This document shows positions 25,905-34,153 of a stretch of DNA of 64,000 nt, piece after piece (positions within the stretch are counted from its first letter, which is position 1; the number at the start of each line of letters is the position of its first letter). The position numbers were made by a program, and so were the translations under genes. This DNA comes from Sporosarcina sp. P2 (GTDB lineage Bacteria > Bacillota > Bacilli > Bacillales_A > Planococcaceae), in NCBI RefSeq assembly GCF_002743255.1, contig NZ_PDYY01000011.1, forward strand, positions 1 through 64,000, written 5' to 3'. The notes under the pieces are model-generated. The model was given only the letters and a program-made list of their open reading frames with translations, made no database searches and was not told the DNA's origin.

Positions 25905-26201
25905 TTATGATTTGAATTTACCTATTTCATCTGCAATCACAAATGCCAAATCATCATTACCGAATAGTTGTAGCACATCCAGCATCGTTTCATTATCTAT
26001 ATGTAGCTCGTCGAATTCATCATTGCTTTCCACGACTTCCTTTAGCGCGGGATTTGCTTGTTGTTCTGGATATGCTCTCTGATAAAGTGCTTGCGGGTCC
26101 AGTTTATGATTCGCGCACCACTGGACAAATAAGCGGATCATCAAGTTTTCGTCGTCTTTATATTTTTGAATGACTTGTTCCTCGATACTTTTAAACTCCA
26201 T
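25905..26201 (-). CDS. Small acidic hypothetical protein (98 residues)
   Basis: ATG 26201 on the minus strand is preceded by GGAGGT eight bases away. The product is acidic, soluble and helix-rich, with the segment IRLFVQWCANHKLDP near residues 22-36 and a C-terminal LFGNDDLAFVIADEIGKF. I do not recognise a named family. There are no membrane segments. The good ribosome site supports it being real. Confidence 0.7.
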   Translation of the reverse strand: MEFKSIEEQVIQKYKDDENLMIRLFVQWCANHKLDPQALYQRAYPEQQANPALKEVVESNDEFDELHIDNETMLDVLQLFGNDDLAFVIADEIGKFKS

Positions 26202-26292
26202 AGTGCAGACCTCCCTAATTGTTTGGTTGTTTTAAGTATAAACGATAGGGAGACTATCTAGTAGTAAATGTGGTTGATATTGATCGGGATAG

Positions 26293-26323
26293 AAAAACGC
26301 TGCTCTATTCTGGCAGCGTTTTT
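26293..26323. terminator. Bidirectional intrinsic terminator
   Basis: AACGCTGC (26296-26303) pairs with GCAGCGTT (26313-26320); A and T runs flank the stem. It serves the minus-strand SH3 gene. Confidence 0.8.
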
Positions 26324-26335
26324 TATTTATCAATA

Positions 26336-27100
26336 TTATTTCTTTTGCTTCACAGCAGTTAACTCCGTATAAACTTTCCCATTTATATCTGTGCTTTTGA
26401 TAATTCCAATCCCTTTTGCAAGATATTCCCTGGAACCGTTCGGGTAACGAAGTATGACGACATTGCGGAAAGAACCGGCTTTAACTTTGATCGTCTTTGT
26501 CGTGCTTTCCACTAATACTTTATAGTTTTGTTCAAAATGGTATTCGGTAAAGCTTGTACCTTGTCTTAAAGGAAGTACGGCATCAACAAAAATAAAGTCA
26601 GATTCTGCCACTCCCATTAAAAGTCTATTTTTGTCTTCATGATATACAAATTCTGCATAAGAGAAAGGCGATTTTTTATTCTTATTGAATAAGTAAGTAG
26701 TTTCTCCATCTCTTCTAGTAATAAAAGTTTCTTTAGTATTAACCATAAATGAAGGCTCGTAAGTGAGGGTCAGACCACCCGCTGGCGACAAACCACCGTT
26801 TACAGTAGTGGGTGCGGCGTTAGGATTCTTTTTAGACAATGCGGACGTATACACGAATCCCTTACTCTTGCCTGCTTGTACATGTGACCATCCATTGGAT
26901 GAAGAAAAGACCGTTAACTTGGAATGGTTTTTGATAGTACCCATTCTATCTGCATTTTGGGATGGCTTTGTGCGTAGTACGATGTCATTCTTTGCATGCA
27001 CATACATAGTAGTCGTTTTCGCTGCTGCATTTGTCCCAGTGGGAAGAGCGATGGAAAAGCTTAGTACTGCTAACATAAATGCGAATATCAATTTTTTCAT
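26336..27100 (-). CDS. Secreted SH3b-domain protein
   Basis: A protein of 254 residues starting at ATG 27100 with AAGGAG eight bases upstream; an earlier in-frame GTG overlaps that site. Residues 1-25 form a Sec signal peptide ending in TNAAA. An SH3b domain (about 30-85) shows YVHAKNDIVLRTKPSQNADRM and NGWSHVQAGKSKGFVY. The C-terminal half, about 150 residues, is beta-rich and includes VKAGSFRNVVILRYPNGSREY, with no named family that I recognise. It is probably secreted and cell-wall-associated. Confidence 0.82.
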   Translation of the reverse strand: MKKLIFAFMLAVLSFSIALPTGTNAAAKTTTMYVHAKNDIVLRTKPSQNADRMGTIKNHSKLTVFSSSNGWSHVQAGKSKGFVYTSALSKKNPNAAPTTVNGGLSPAGGLTLTYEPSFMVNTKETFITRRDGETTYLFNKNKKSPFSYAEFVYHEDKNRLLMGVAESDFIFVDAVLPLRQGTSFTEYHFEQNYKVLVESTTKTIKVKAGSFRNVVILRYPNGSREYLAKGIGIIKSTDINGKVYTELTAVKQKK

Positions 27101-27387
27101 GTAAGTCACTCCTTATTTATAGTTACTTGTATGCATGATTACGAATAAATCGTAATAGGACCATACTATCAAATCATACTATTTCACTTGCTAGTTTAGC
27201 AAGCTAGTATGCAAGTTATTTATTTTGTGTTGCACGTAGTAGTTACCATTGTAAAGGCAGACGAATGATTTTGTATTCTTACAAAGTTTGCTACACTAGT
27301 AGTATCACCGCTAGTCAATGATACGACAGAACGCGTACGTACAGTTTTGATGAAATAGCGGATACTATAATCGAGGAGGTTTTTGAA

Positions 27388-27801
27388 ATGGCGGAAGATC
27401 GCTATCAGCGTGGTTTGGAAAAGTTAATGGAACTTACGTTATCGGGTGAAGATAACCCAGCAGGTGAGATGGAAATTGGAGAGAGCTTCAAAGATGTAGC
27501 ACCGGATTTGACTAAATATGTTGTAGAATTTGCATTTGGAGATATTTATTCGCGACCTGGATTGGATAATAAACAGAAGGTCCTGACGACGATTACGGCT
27601 CTTGTGGCACAAGGCAAGCCGCAAATTCAGATGCATATCAAAACAGGTCTTGATGTAGGCTTGACGCCGGACGAGATTATCGGTTGTATTATGCACCTAA
27701 TACCGTACACAGGATTCCCGAGCGTGCTGAATGCTCTATCTGTCGCTCAAACAGTATTTGCGGAACGTGGAGTATCCATTACGAAAACGGACGAGACTTG
27801 A
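27388..27801 (+). CDS. Carboxymuconolactone decarboxylase (CMD) family protein
   Basis: A 137-residue all-helical protein of the CMD/AhpD-like family: FAFGDIYSRPGLDNKQKVLTTI near residues 49-70, followed by HIKTGLDVGLTPDEI and HLIPYTGFPSVLNAL. The CxxC redox motif of AhpD-type members is absent, which fits a CMD-type rather than a peroxidase role. True PcaC acts in the protocatechuate branch, but no protocatechuate genes lie here, so the substrate is uncertain. CGAGGAGG precedes ATG 27388, and a strong terminator follows. Confidence 0.82.
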   Translation: MAEDRYQRGLEKLMELTLSGEDNPAGEMEIGESFKDVAPDLTKYVVEFAFGDIYSRPGLDNKQKVLTTITALVAQGKPQIQMHIKTGLDVGLTPDEIIGCIMHLIPYTGFPSVLNALSVAQTVFAERGVSITKTDET

Positions 27802-27828
27802 GCATATTTATTTCGAATGGTATATCGT

Positions 27829-27876
27829 AAAGTGGCTTCAACCGATGATTTTTAAAACGGTTGAAGCCACTTTTAT
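27829..27876 (+). terminator. Intrinsic terminator after the CMD gene
   Basis: A 16-bp perfect stem (27829-27844 and 27858-27873) ends in a T-run. Confidence 0.92.
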
Positions 27877-27976
27877 TATCTTTGAAATGGACTAACTACT
27901 TCACTATAATAAACTCGTGTTGATCGATAACAAACAGTACACTATATTACGTAAACGACTAGGGGAGAGATGGCAC

Positions 27977-28624
27977 GTGTTTTCGAAAGAAGAAAAAGAT
28001 GCAATTTACAAGGTAATTTATAATAGAAGAGATGTGCGAAGTTTTTTACCGACTCCTATTCCGGAAGAGGCGATACATAACATATTAAAAGCCGCTCACC
28101 AAGCACCTTCAGTCGGCTTCATGCAACCTTGGAATTTCGTGATCGTTTCATCTGATGAAACGAAAGAAAAGTTGGCCTGGGCAGCTGACAAAGAAAGACG
28201 CGCGCTAGCGATTCATTATGAAGACGAGGCAGAAAAAGAGACAAAGTTCCTTGGCTTAAAAATACAAGGATTGAAAGAAGCACCCATCACTATTTGCGTA
28301 ACATGTGATCCGACGCGTGGTGGTTCACATGTCTTAGGACGTAATTCCATTCCTGAAACAGACATGTTATCGACTGCTTGCGCCATACAGAATATGTGGC
28401 TAGCAGCATGTGCAGAAGGACTGGCAATGGGTTGGGTGAGTTTTTATAAAAAGAATGATGTACGCGATATTTTGAGCATCCCTCCTCATATTGAACCGAT
28501 TGCTCTTCTATCTATTGGTTATACGGAGCATTATCCTACTGCGCCTATATTAGAAACAGCTAATTGGGAAAAACGACGAAGGCTAGATGATTTAATTTTT
28601 ACAGATCAGTGGAATAATCGATAA
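27977..28624 (+). CDS. bluB: 5,6-dimethylbenzimidazole synthase
   Basis: A protein of about 215 residues in the nitroreductase-like BluB family, which converts FMNH2 and O2 into the lower ligand of cobalamin. Family features include YNRRDVRSFLPTPIPEE, APSVGFMQPWNFV, GRNSIPETDMLSTACAIQNMWLAA and GMGWVSF-like AMGWVSFYK. GTG 27977 follows AGGGGAG by nine bases and fits BluB N-termini better than the in-frame start at 27917. No other cobalamin genes lie in the window, so it stands alone here. Confidence 0.85.
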   Translation: MFSKEEKDAIYKVIYNRRDVRSFLPTPIPEEAIHNILKAAHQAPSVGFMQPWNFVIVSSDETKEKLAWAADKERRALAIHYEDEAEKETKFLGLKIQGLKEAPITICVTCDPTRGGSHVLGRNSIPETDMLSTACAIQNMWLAACAEGLAMGWVSFYKKNDVRDILSIPPHIEPIALLSIGYTEHYPTAPILETANWEKRRRLDDLIFTDQWNNR

Positions 28625-28834
28625 TTGTATAGTGGTTAGTGACTACAGCTGACGTGGCCATGACAAATAGGAGTAGTTTACTAATAATTTTTGGTGGTAG
28701 CTCAAAGAAGTGGAATTCATCGATGCATTTTTTGTATAATGGTAAGACTGGCATCTGTAGGGGATATGTATATATAATAAACCCATTTCTGTACACGCAG
28801 GTGAAAGTTATGAAGAGAGGATTTGAACGTAACA

Positions 28835-29797
28835 ATGAGTACTAATTTTTGGCGTGATCTACCACGACCATTTTTCATACTAGCACCGATGGAGGATGTG
28901 ACGGATGTGGTTTTTCGTCACGTAGTTAGCGAAGCCGCACGTCCGGATGTATTCTTTACGGAATTTACAAATACGGAAAGTTTTTGTCATCCGGAAGGAA
29001 TTTTCAGCGTGCGCGGACGTTTGGCATTTACAGAAGACGAACAGCCAATCGTTGCACACATTTGGGGGGACAAGCCTGAACATTTCCGCGACATGAGTAT
29101 TGGGATGGCGGAACTTGGTTTTAAGGGATTGGATATTAATATGGGATGCCCTGTGCCAAATGTAGCAACAAAAGGTAAGGGTAGTGGTCTAATCAACCAT
29201 CCTGAAACAGCTGCGGCAATTATTCAAGCAGCAAAAGCTGGCGGATTACCTGTTAGTGTAAAGACTCGTCTTGGCTACACAGACATTGAGGAATGGCACA
29301 CATGGCTTAGACATGTACTGGAGCAAGATATTGCGAACTTGTCGATTCATCTTCGTACTCGCAAAGAAATGAGTAATGGGAGCGCGCATTGGGAATTGAT
29401 TCCGGAGATTAAGAAACTTCGTGATGAAATAGCGCCCGACACGTTGCTGACGATCAATGGAGATATTCTCGATCGTCAAATGGGTATGGAGCTTGTGGAA
29501 AAGTACGGCGTCGATGGGGTTATGATTGGACGCGGAATTTTTAATAATCCATTTGCATTTGAAAAAGAGAAGAGAGAGCATGATCATAAAGAATTGCTGG
29601 ATCTTTTGCGCCTTCATTTAGATCTTTTTGATAAATACTCGAAAGAACTTGAACCACGATTGTTTAAACCATTACGTCGATTCTTTAAGATTTATGTTAA
29701 AGGATTCCGTGGGGCAGCTGAACTTAGAAATGAATTAATGAATACAAATACGACAGATGAAGTGCGTGCATTACTGGATAATGTAGAACTTGATTAA
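28835..29797 (+). CDS. dus: tRNA-dihydrouridine synthase
   Basis: A 320-residue TIM-barrel flavoenzyme that reduces uridine in the D-loop of tRNA. Signatures are [13 protein letters not shown] near the N-terminus, [20 protein letters not shown] holding the catalytic Cys, SVKTRLGY, and [16 protein letters not shown] 28835 agrees with homologues starting just before NFWRDLP; a TTG at 28823 sits too close to GAGAGG. It appears monocistronic, ending with a terminator at 29844-29895. Confidence 0.92.
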   Translation: MSTNFWRDLPRPFFILAPMEDVTDVVFRHVVSEAARPDVFFTEFTNTESFCHPEGIFSVRGRLAFTEDEQPIVAHIWGDKPEHFRDMSIGMAELGFKGLDINMGCPVPNVATKGKGSGLINHPETAAAIIQAAKAGGLPVSVKTRLGYTDIEEWHTWLRHVLEQDIANLSIHLRTRKEMSNGSAHWELIPEIKKLRDEIAPDTLLTINGDILDRQMGMELVEKYGVDGVMIGRGIFNNPFAFEKEKREHDHKELLDLLRLHLDLFDKYSKELEPRLFKPLRRFFKIYVKGFRGAAELRNELMNTNTTDEVRALLDNVELD

Positions 29798-29843
29798 TGT
29801 ATTTCAGAAAATCTATAGCTTAAATGATTTATTTATACATGTG

Positions 29844-29895
29844 AAAGCCTCCTTGCCATTCCAGGAATACTGGTTTGAGTAAGGAGGCTTTTTAT
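29844..29895. terminator. Intrinsic terminator between dus and the aminotransferase
   Basis: AAAGCCTCCTT (29844-29854) pairs with AAGGAGGCTTT (29881-29891), followed by T. It lies between convergent genes and may act in both directions. Confidence 0.85.
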
Positions 29896-29925
29896 ATAAT
29901 AGAGTAAAAGTAGAATTATATCTTG

Positions 29926-31092
29926 TTACTTAAATAAACCAAGCTTTTCAATACGGCGAACCGCTTCTTGCAACCGTTCTTCACTTTCTAACAACCCGAC
30001 ACGAATATATCCTTCTCCGTATACACCAAATCCGTTCCCTGGCGAAACCGCGACGTCTGCTTTATCCAGTAATAAGTCAGCGAAGGTTTCACTTGTAAAG
30101 CCTTCCGGGACAGGTAGCCAAGCGAAAAATGAGCCAGTAGGAGCTGTAACATCCCAACCGATGCGTTCACATTCCGTTAGTAATACCGTCAAACGACCTT
30201 CATAGAGCGCCACTAGCTCTTCAACGCATTGTTGGGGACCCGTCAATGCTTCAATAGCTGCACGTTGAATTGCTGGGAAGATGCCAGTGAATAAATGGTC
30301 TTGCAATACATTTAATGCTTCTATTATTTCAGAGTTGCCGACTGCAAAACCGACTCGCCAACCAGCCATATTGTACATTTTGGAAAGAGATAGCATTTCA
30401 ATGCCGACTTCCTTTGCACCTTCAGTTTGTAAAAAACTAATCGGTTTCTTACCTTCAAAACCAATGCCACCATACGCAAAATCTTGTAAGACCGCAATCT
30501 GATGTTCTTTGGCAAATGCCACCGTTTTTTCATAAAACTCGGGTGTGGCTGTAACACCCGTTGGATTACTTGGATAGTTTAAGTACATGAGCTTGGCATC
30601 TTTTTTCTGATCATCCGTTAATTTATCGTAATCAGGGAGAAATCCATTCTCCTTACGTAGCGGCATCGTATCATATCGAATACCTGCTAAGCTGACGCCG
30701 GATAAGTAATCAGGATAACCCGGGTCTGGCAGCAATAATAATTCACCTTCATTCATAATAGCAAGAGGTAGTTCTACGACACCTATTTTTGTACCGCCAA
30801 GTACCGCAACTTCTGTTTCGGGATCAATCGTGACATTGTATTCACGCTGATAATATTCAGCGACTGCTTGTTTTAAAGCAAGGGTCCCCCGAAATGGAGA
30901 ATAACCGTGTGTAGCTGGATCTTCAACTGCTTCTTGCAATGCTTTAATAATATGAGGAGGTGTTGGCTGATCAGGATTTCCACGTCCTAGGTTAATCACA
31001 TCTCTGCCTTCATCCATAGCCTTTTCTATTTTATTTAATAATAATGTAAAGAAATGCGGAGGGAGTTGTTGTAATCGGTTGGATAATGCCAT
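29926..31092 (-). CDS. Class I/II PLP aminotransferase, MtnE-like
   Basis: A 388-residue aminotransferase. The PLP Lys lies in SLSKMYNMAGWRVGF; DPGYPDY and NYPSNPTG are also present. The N-terminal INLGRGNPDQPTPPHI resembles the Bacillus methionine-salvage aminotransferase MtnE (YkrV), which converts 2-oxo-4-methylthiobutyrate to methionine. The next genes across the divergent region are a SAM riboswitch and methionine transporter, which fits, but other PatA-like roles are possible. AAGGA lies eight bases before ATG 31092. Confidence 0.82.
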   Translation of the reverse strand: MALSNRLQQLPPHFFTLLLNKIEKAMDEGRDVINLGRGNPDQPTPPHIIKALQEAVEDPATHGYSPFRGTLALKQAVAEYYQREYNVTIDPETEVAVLGGTKIGVVELPLAIMNEGELLLLPDPGYPDYLSGVSLAGIRYDTMPLRKENGFLPDYDKLTDDQKKDAKLMYLNYPSNPTGVTATPEFYEKTVAFAKEHQIAVLQDFAYGGIGFEGKKPISFLQTEGAKEVGIEMLSLSKMYNMAGWRVGFAVGNSEIIEALNVLQDHLFTGIFPAIQRAAIEALTGPQQCVEELVALYEGRLTVLLTECERIGWDVTAPTGSFFAWLPVPEGFTSETFADLLLDKADVAVSPGNGFGVYGEGYIRVGLLESEERLQEAVRRIEKLGLFK

Positions 31093-31263
31093 AGTCTATT
31101 CCTTCTTTCTTTGATAGGGTATGTGCGTTAAGTATACATAGATCATACTAGACTTTTCAATAGAAGGATGGTTATTCGATTCTAGAGAATTGCCAAAACT
31201 AGTAAATGGAATTTAAAACTGATAGAATAAGTCGGATATTCTAATGAATTGGCGTTATTCACC

Positions 31264-31292
31264 TTGACAGTTTTATTAATTCAGATTAGTAT
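31264..31292 (+). promoter_or_regulatory. SigA promoter of metNIQ
   Basis: TTGACA at 31264-31269, 17-base spacer, TAGTAT at 31287-31292, just upstream of the S-box leader. Confidence 0.8.
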
Positions 31293-31321
31293 ATGTTTTA
31301 TGCATATAATTTAATAGCAAT

Positions 31322-31433
31322 CTCTTATCAAGAGCGACGGAGGGAAATGGCCCGACGATGTCCAGCAACCCCTTGCATAATACAAGGAAGGTGCCAAATC
31401 CTACAGTATGGTTTTCCATCTGAGAGATAAGCT
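31322..31433 (+). promoter_or_regulatory. SAM-I riboswitch (S-box leader)
   Basis: Shows the S-box consensus in order: P1 CTTATC (31324-31329) pairing with GATAAG (31426-31431), GAGGGA followed by TGGCCCGACGA, CCAGCAACC, then AAGGTGCCAAATCCTACA and the closing CTGAGAG. High SAM is known to favour the downstream terminator, shutting off methionine uptake. Confidence 0.97.
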
Positions 31434-31450
31434 GAGAATATTTCAGTCCG

Positions 31451-31482
31451 TCTTTCATTTAGAAAAATGAAAGATTTTTTTA
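31451..31482 (+). terminator. Riboswitch-controlled terminator
   Basis: Ten-bp perfect arms (31451-31460, 31465-31474), a four-base loop and a run of T directly after the SAM aptamer. Confidence 0.9.
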
Positions 31483-31549
31483 TTTAGAAATAAACTATAA
31501 CCAACTGTTGATGATTATTATTTACTTGAATGTAGAAAGAAGTGAGAAC

Positions 31550-32563
31550 ATGATCCAAATTCAACATTTGTCTAAGGAATATCAGACAAAAGAAAAAGTG
31601 ATAAAAGGTGTAGATGACGTATCACTAGACATCGAGACTGGAGAAATATTTGGCATTGTCGGTTATTCAGGGGCCGGAAAAAGTTCTCTTATACGTTGTT
31701 TGAATTTGTTGGAAAGGCCAACGAGCGGCACTATTTTAATAGATGGTGTAAACTTAACGAAACTTTCAGGAATCGAGCTTCGGCAGGCACGCTTGAAGAT
31801 CGGAATGATTTTTCAGCACTTTTATTTAATTAGTCAAAAGACCATTTTCGAAAATATCGCATTCGCTTTACAAGCAGCAAAAATGTCTTCAGATAAAATA
31901 GAGAGCCGTGTAATGGAACTTCTTGCAATGGTGGGGCTGTCTGACAAACGCAATGTATATCCTGCCCAGCTAAGCGGGGGACAGAAACAACGCGTTGGTA
32001 TTGCGAGAGCACTAGCCAATAATCCATCCGTTTTGCTTTGTGATGAAGCGACATCCGCACTGGACCCTAACACGACCATGTCCATTTTACGATTGTTAAA
32101 AAAGATCAATCGAGAAATGAATATCACCATTGTTTTAATTACGCACGAGATGAATGTGGTAAAAGAGATTTGTGATCGCATGGCGATTATGCAAGACGGA
32201 AAAGTGATAGAAGAAGGGCAAGTATATGACATCTTTTCTCATCCAGTTCAACCATTGACGAAGGAGTTTATCAGCAGTGTGGTGTCTTACGACATTCCTG
32301 AAGCCGTCATGTCCAATTTGGTCGGTACATTGATAAAAATCACATTTAAAGGTGAAGTAGCGATGGAGGGTGTAATTTCCGATACGATGCAGAAATATAA
32401 GGTCAAAGGGAACTTCCTGCATGGTTCGATTGAATATATTCAAGAACGAGCACTTGGGATTTTCTTGATGGAATTACAAGGTGAGCGTGAAGAAGTGGAG
32501 CAAGGGATTGCATACATACTTGAACAAAACGCACAAGTGGAGGTGATCCGACAACATGTTTGA
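31550..32563 (+). CDS. metN: Methionine ABC transporter ATP-binding protein
   Basis: A protein of 337 residues. Walker A is GYSGAGKSS, the ABC signature is LSGGQKQRVGIARAL, and Walker B is LLCDEATSALDP. The C-terminal 80 residues form a NIL regulatory domain typical of MetN, which binds methionine. ATG 31550 follows AAGTGAG; the upstream in-frame starts lie too close to the riboswitch. It overlaps metI by eight bases. It energises uptake of methionine from the MetQ lipoprotein. Confidence 0.95.
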   Translation: MIQIQHLSKEYQTKEKVIKGVDDVSLDIETGEIFGIVGYSGAGKSSLIRCLNLLERPTSGTILIDGVNLTKLSGIELRQARLKIGMIFQHFYLISQKTIFENIAFALQAAKMSSDKIESRVMELLAMVGLSDKRNVYPAQLSGGQKQRVGIARALANNPSVLLCDEATSALDPNTTMSILRLLKKINREMNITIVLITHEMNVVKEICDRMAIMQDGKVIEEGQVYDIFSHPVQPLTKEFISSVVSYDIPEAVMSNLVGTLIKITFKGEVAMEGVISDTMQKYKVKGNFLHGSIEYIQERALGIFLMELQGEREEVEQGIAYILEQNAQVEVIRQHV

Positions 32564-33224
32564 TCTATCTCACATCATGGAACTCATGCCGGATATTACA
32601 AAAGCATTTGGTGAAACATTGTACATGATCGGCATCTCACTTACGATTGCGCTGATTATTGGATTGCCGCTTGGCGTTCTGTTATTTACAACAGATAGAG
32701 GATTATTTTTAGAGAACCGTGCAATTAATTCGGTTGTTGGGTTTCTCGTCAACATCATTCGCTCCATCCCATTTATTATACTACTTGTGGCTCTAATACC
32801 TTTGACGAAACTGATTGTCGGAAGTACGATTGGACCAGCAGCTGCCAGTGTATCGCTTTCCGTTGCAGCCATTCCTTTCTTTGCAAGAATTGTTGAAACA
32901 TCCATGCGTGAAATTGATAAAGGGGTTATAGAAGCAGCAATTTCAACGGGTGCTTCGCCCTGGATGATTATTTGGAATGTGTTATTACCTGAATCAAAGT
33001 CGAGTATTATCCAAGGACTTACACTGACGTTAATCAACTTAGTTGCCTATTCAGCAATGGCTGGATTTGTTGGCGGAGGTGGAATTGGGGACCTCGCAAT
33101 ACGTTTTGGCTATTACCGATATGATGACAGTATTATGCTTGTCACCGTCGCCATTCTAATAGTACTGGTGCAGTTGATTCAATTTGGTGGGGATCGTTTT
33201 TCAAAAATGATAGATAAAAGATAA
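32556..33224 (+). CDS. metI: Methionine ABC transporter permease
   Basis: A 222-residue membrane protein with five to six helices. The MetI-type coupling loop is GVIEAAISTGASPWMIIWNVLLPES (EAA motif), and NIIRSIPFIILL is present upstream. The C-terminal GGGGIGDLAIRFGYYRYD is typical of MetI. It overlaps metN and precedes metQ by 17 bases. Confidence 0.95.
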   Translation: MFDLSHIMELMPDITKAFGETLYMIGISLTIALIIGLPLGVLLFTTDRGLFLENRAINSVVGFLVNIIRSIPFIILLVALIPLTKLIVGSTIGPAAASVSLSVAAIPFFARIVETSMREIDKGVIEAAISTGASPWMIIWNVLLPESKSSIIQGLTLTLINLVAYSAMAGFVGGGGIGDLAIRFGYYRYDDSIMLVTVAILIVLVQLIQFGGDRFSKMIDKR

Positions 33225-33241
33225 TAGGGGAGAGATGGATT

Positions 33242-34066
33242 ATGAAGAAACTGGTACTTGCATTCATTCTAACTGCGTTAGTTGCGGCATTAGCGGCTTG
33301 TGGAGAAGAAAAGTCTACTGAAAAATCGGATGACGATAAAAATATTCACTTTGGTGCAACTGCAGGTCCTTATAGTGACATGCTGAAAAAAGCAATACAA
33401 CCTGGACTTGAGGAAAAAGGATATACCGTTGAAATCACGGAATTTAGTGATTATATACAACCCAATATTTCGTTGGATAGCGGAGATATAGATGCGAACC
33501 TGTTCCAAAATATCGCGTACTTGGAAAACTTCGAGAAAGAAAATAAAATGGAACTCTCTGAATTGATTATCGTACCGACCGCGCCATTAGGTATTTATTC
33601 AAACAAATATAAATCTCTTGATGAAATTGAAGAGGGATCAACTATTACTATTCCAAATGATCCAGTGAATGCTGCGAGAACGTTATACGTATTGGAAGAT
33701 GTAGGGTTAGTGAAAATGGATGAAGGCATTGACCAATTAACGGCATCTGAAAAAGATATCACGGAGAACCCAAAAAACTTAGTGATTCAGCCGGTTGAAG
33801 CAGGACAATTGCCTCGTTCGGTAGAGGGGGCTGACTTAGCTGCAGTCCCTGGTAACTTTGCAATTGCAGCAAATATGGATTTGTTAGACGCATTAGCTTT
33901 AGAAGATATGCCCGATCAGTTCCGTAATGTTGTAGCCGTAAAAACAGAAAACGTAGATAAGCAATTTGCGAAGGACATTATTGAAGTAGTAGAATCTGAG
34001 CAGTTTTTAGAAGTGATTGAATCCGAATTTAAAGGTTTCGGTAAACCAGCTTGGATGGAAAAATAA
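33242..34066 (+). CDS. metQ: Methionine-binding lipoprotein
   Basis: A 274-residue lipoprotein of the MetQ/NlpA family. The lipobox LAAC lies near residue 20. The mature part has IHFGATAGPYSDML at the first strand, DANLFQNIAYLENF near residues 82-95 and ITIPNDPVNAARTLYVL near 134-150. It delivers methionine to MetNI. AGGGGAGAG precedes ATG 33242. Confidence 0.95.
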   Translation: MKKLVLAFILTALVAALAACGEEKSTEKSDDDKNIHFGATAGPYSDMLKKAIQPGLEEKGYTVEITEFSDYIQPNISLDSGDIDANLFQNIAYLENFEKENKMELSELIIVPTAPLGIYSNKYKSLDEIEEGSTITIPNDPVNAARTLYVLEDVGLVKMDEGIDQLTASEKDITENPKNLVIQPVEAGQLPRSVEGADLAAVPGNFAIAANMDLLDALALEDMPDQFRNVVAVKTENVDKQFAKDIIEVVESEQFLEVIESEFKGFGKPAWMEK

Positions 34067-34097
34067 TAGTTGGATGTAAAGGAATACGGTAAAAAAT

Positions 34098-34145
34098 ATA
34101 CCAGACTTGAAGACAATAGAAAGTGTCTTCAAGTCTGGTATTTTA
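34098..34145. terminator. Bidirectional terminator between metQ and serine dehydratase
   Basis: An 18-bp perfect stem (34098-34115, 34124-34141), T-rich on the right and A-rich on the left, between convergent genes. Confidence 0.93.
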
Positions 34146-34153
34146 CTGCGTGT

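Noticed and set aside
28639..28845. 68-residue ORF between bluB and dus
   Set aside because: No ribosome site or family match; it runs into the dus start.
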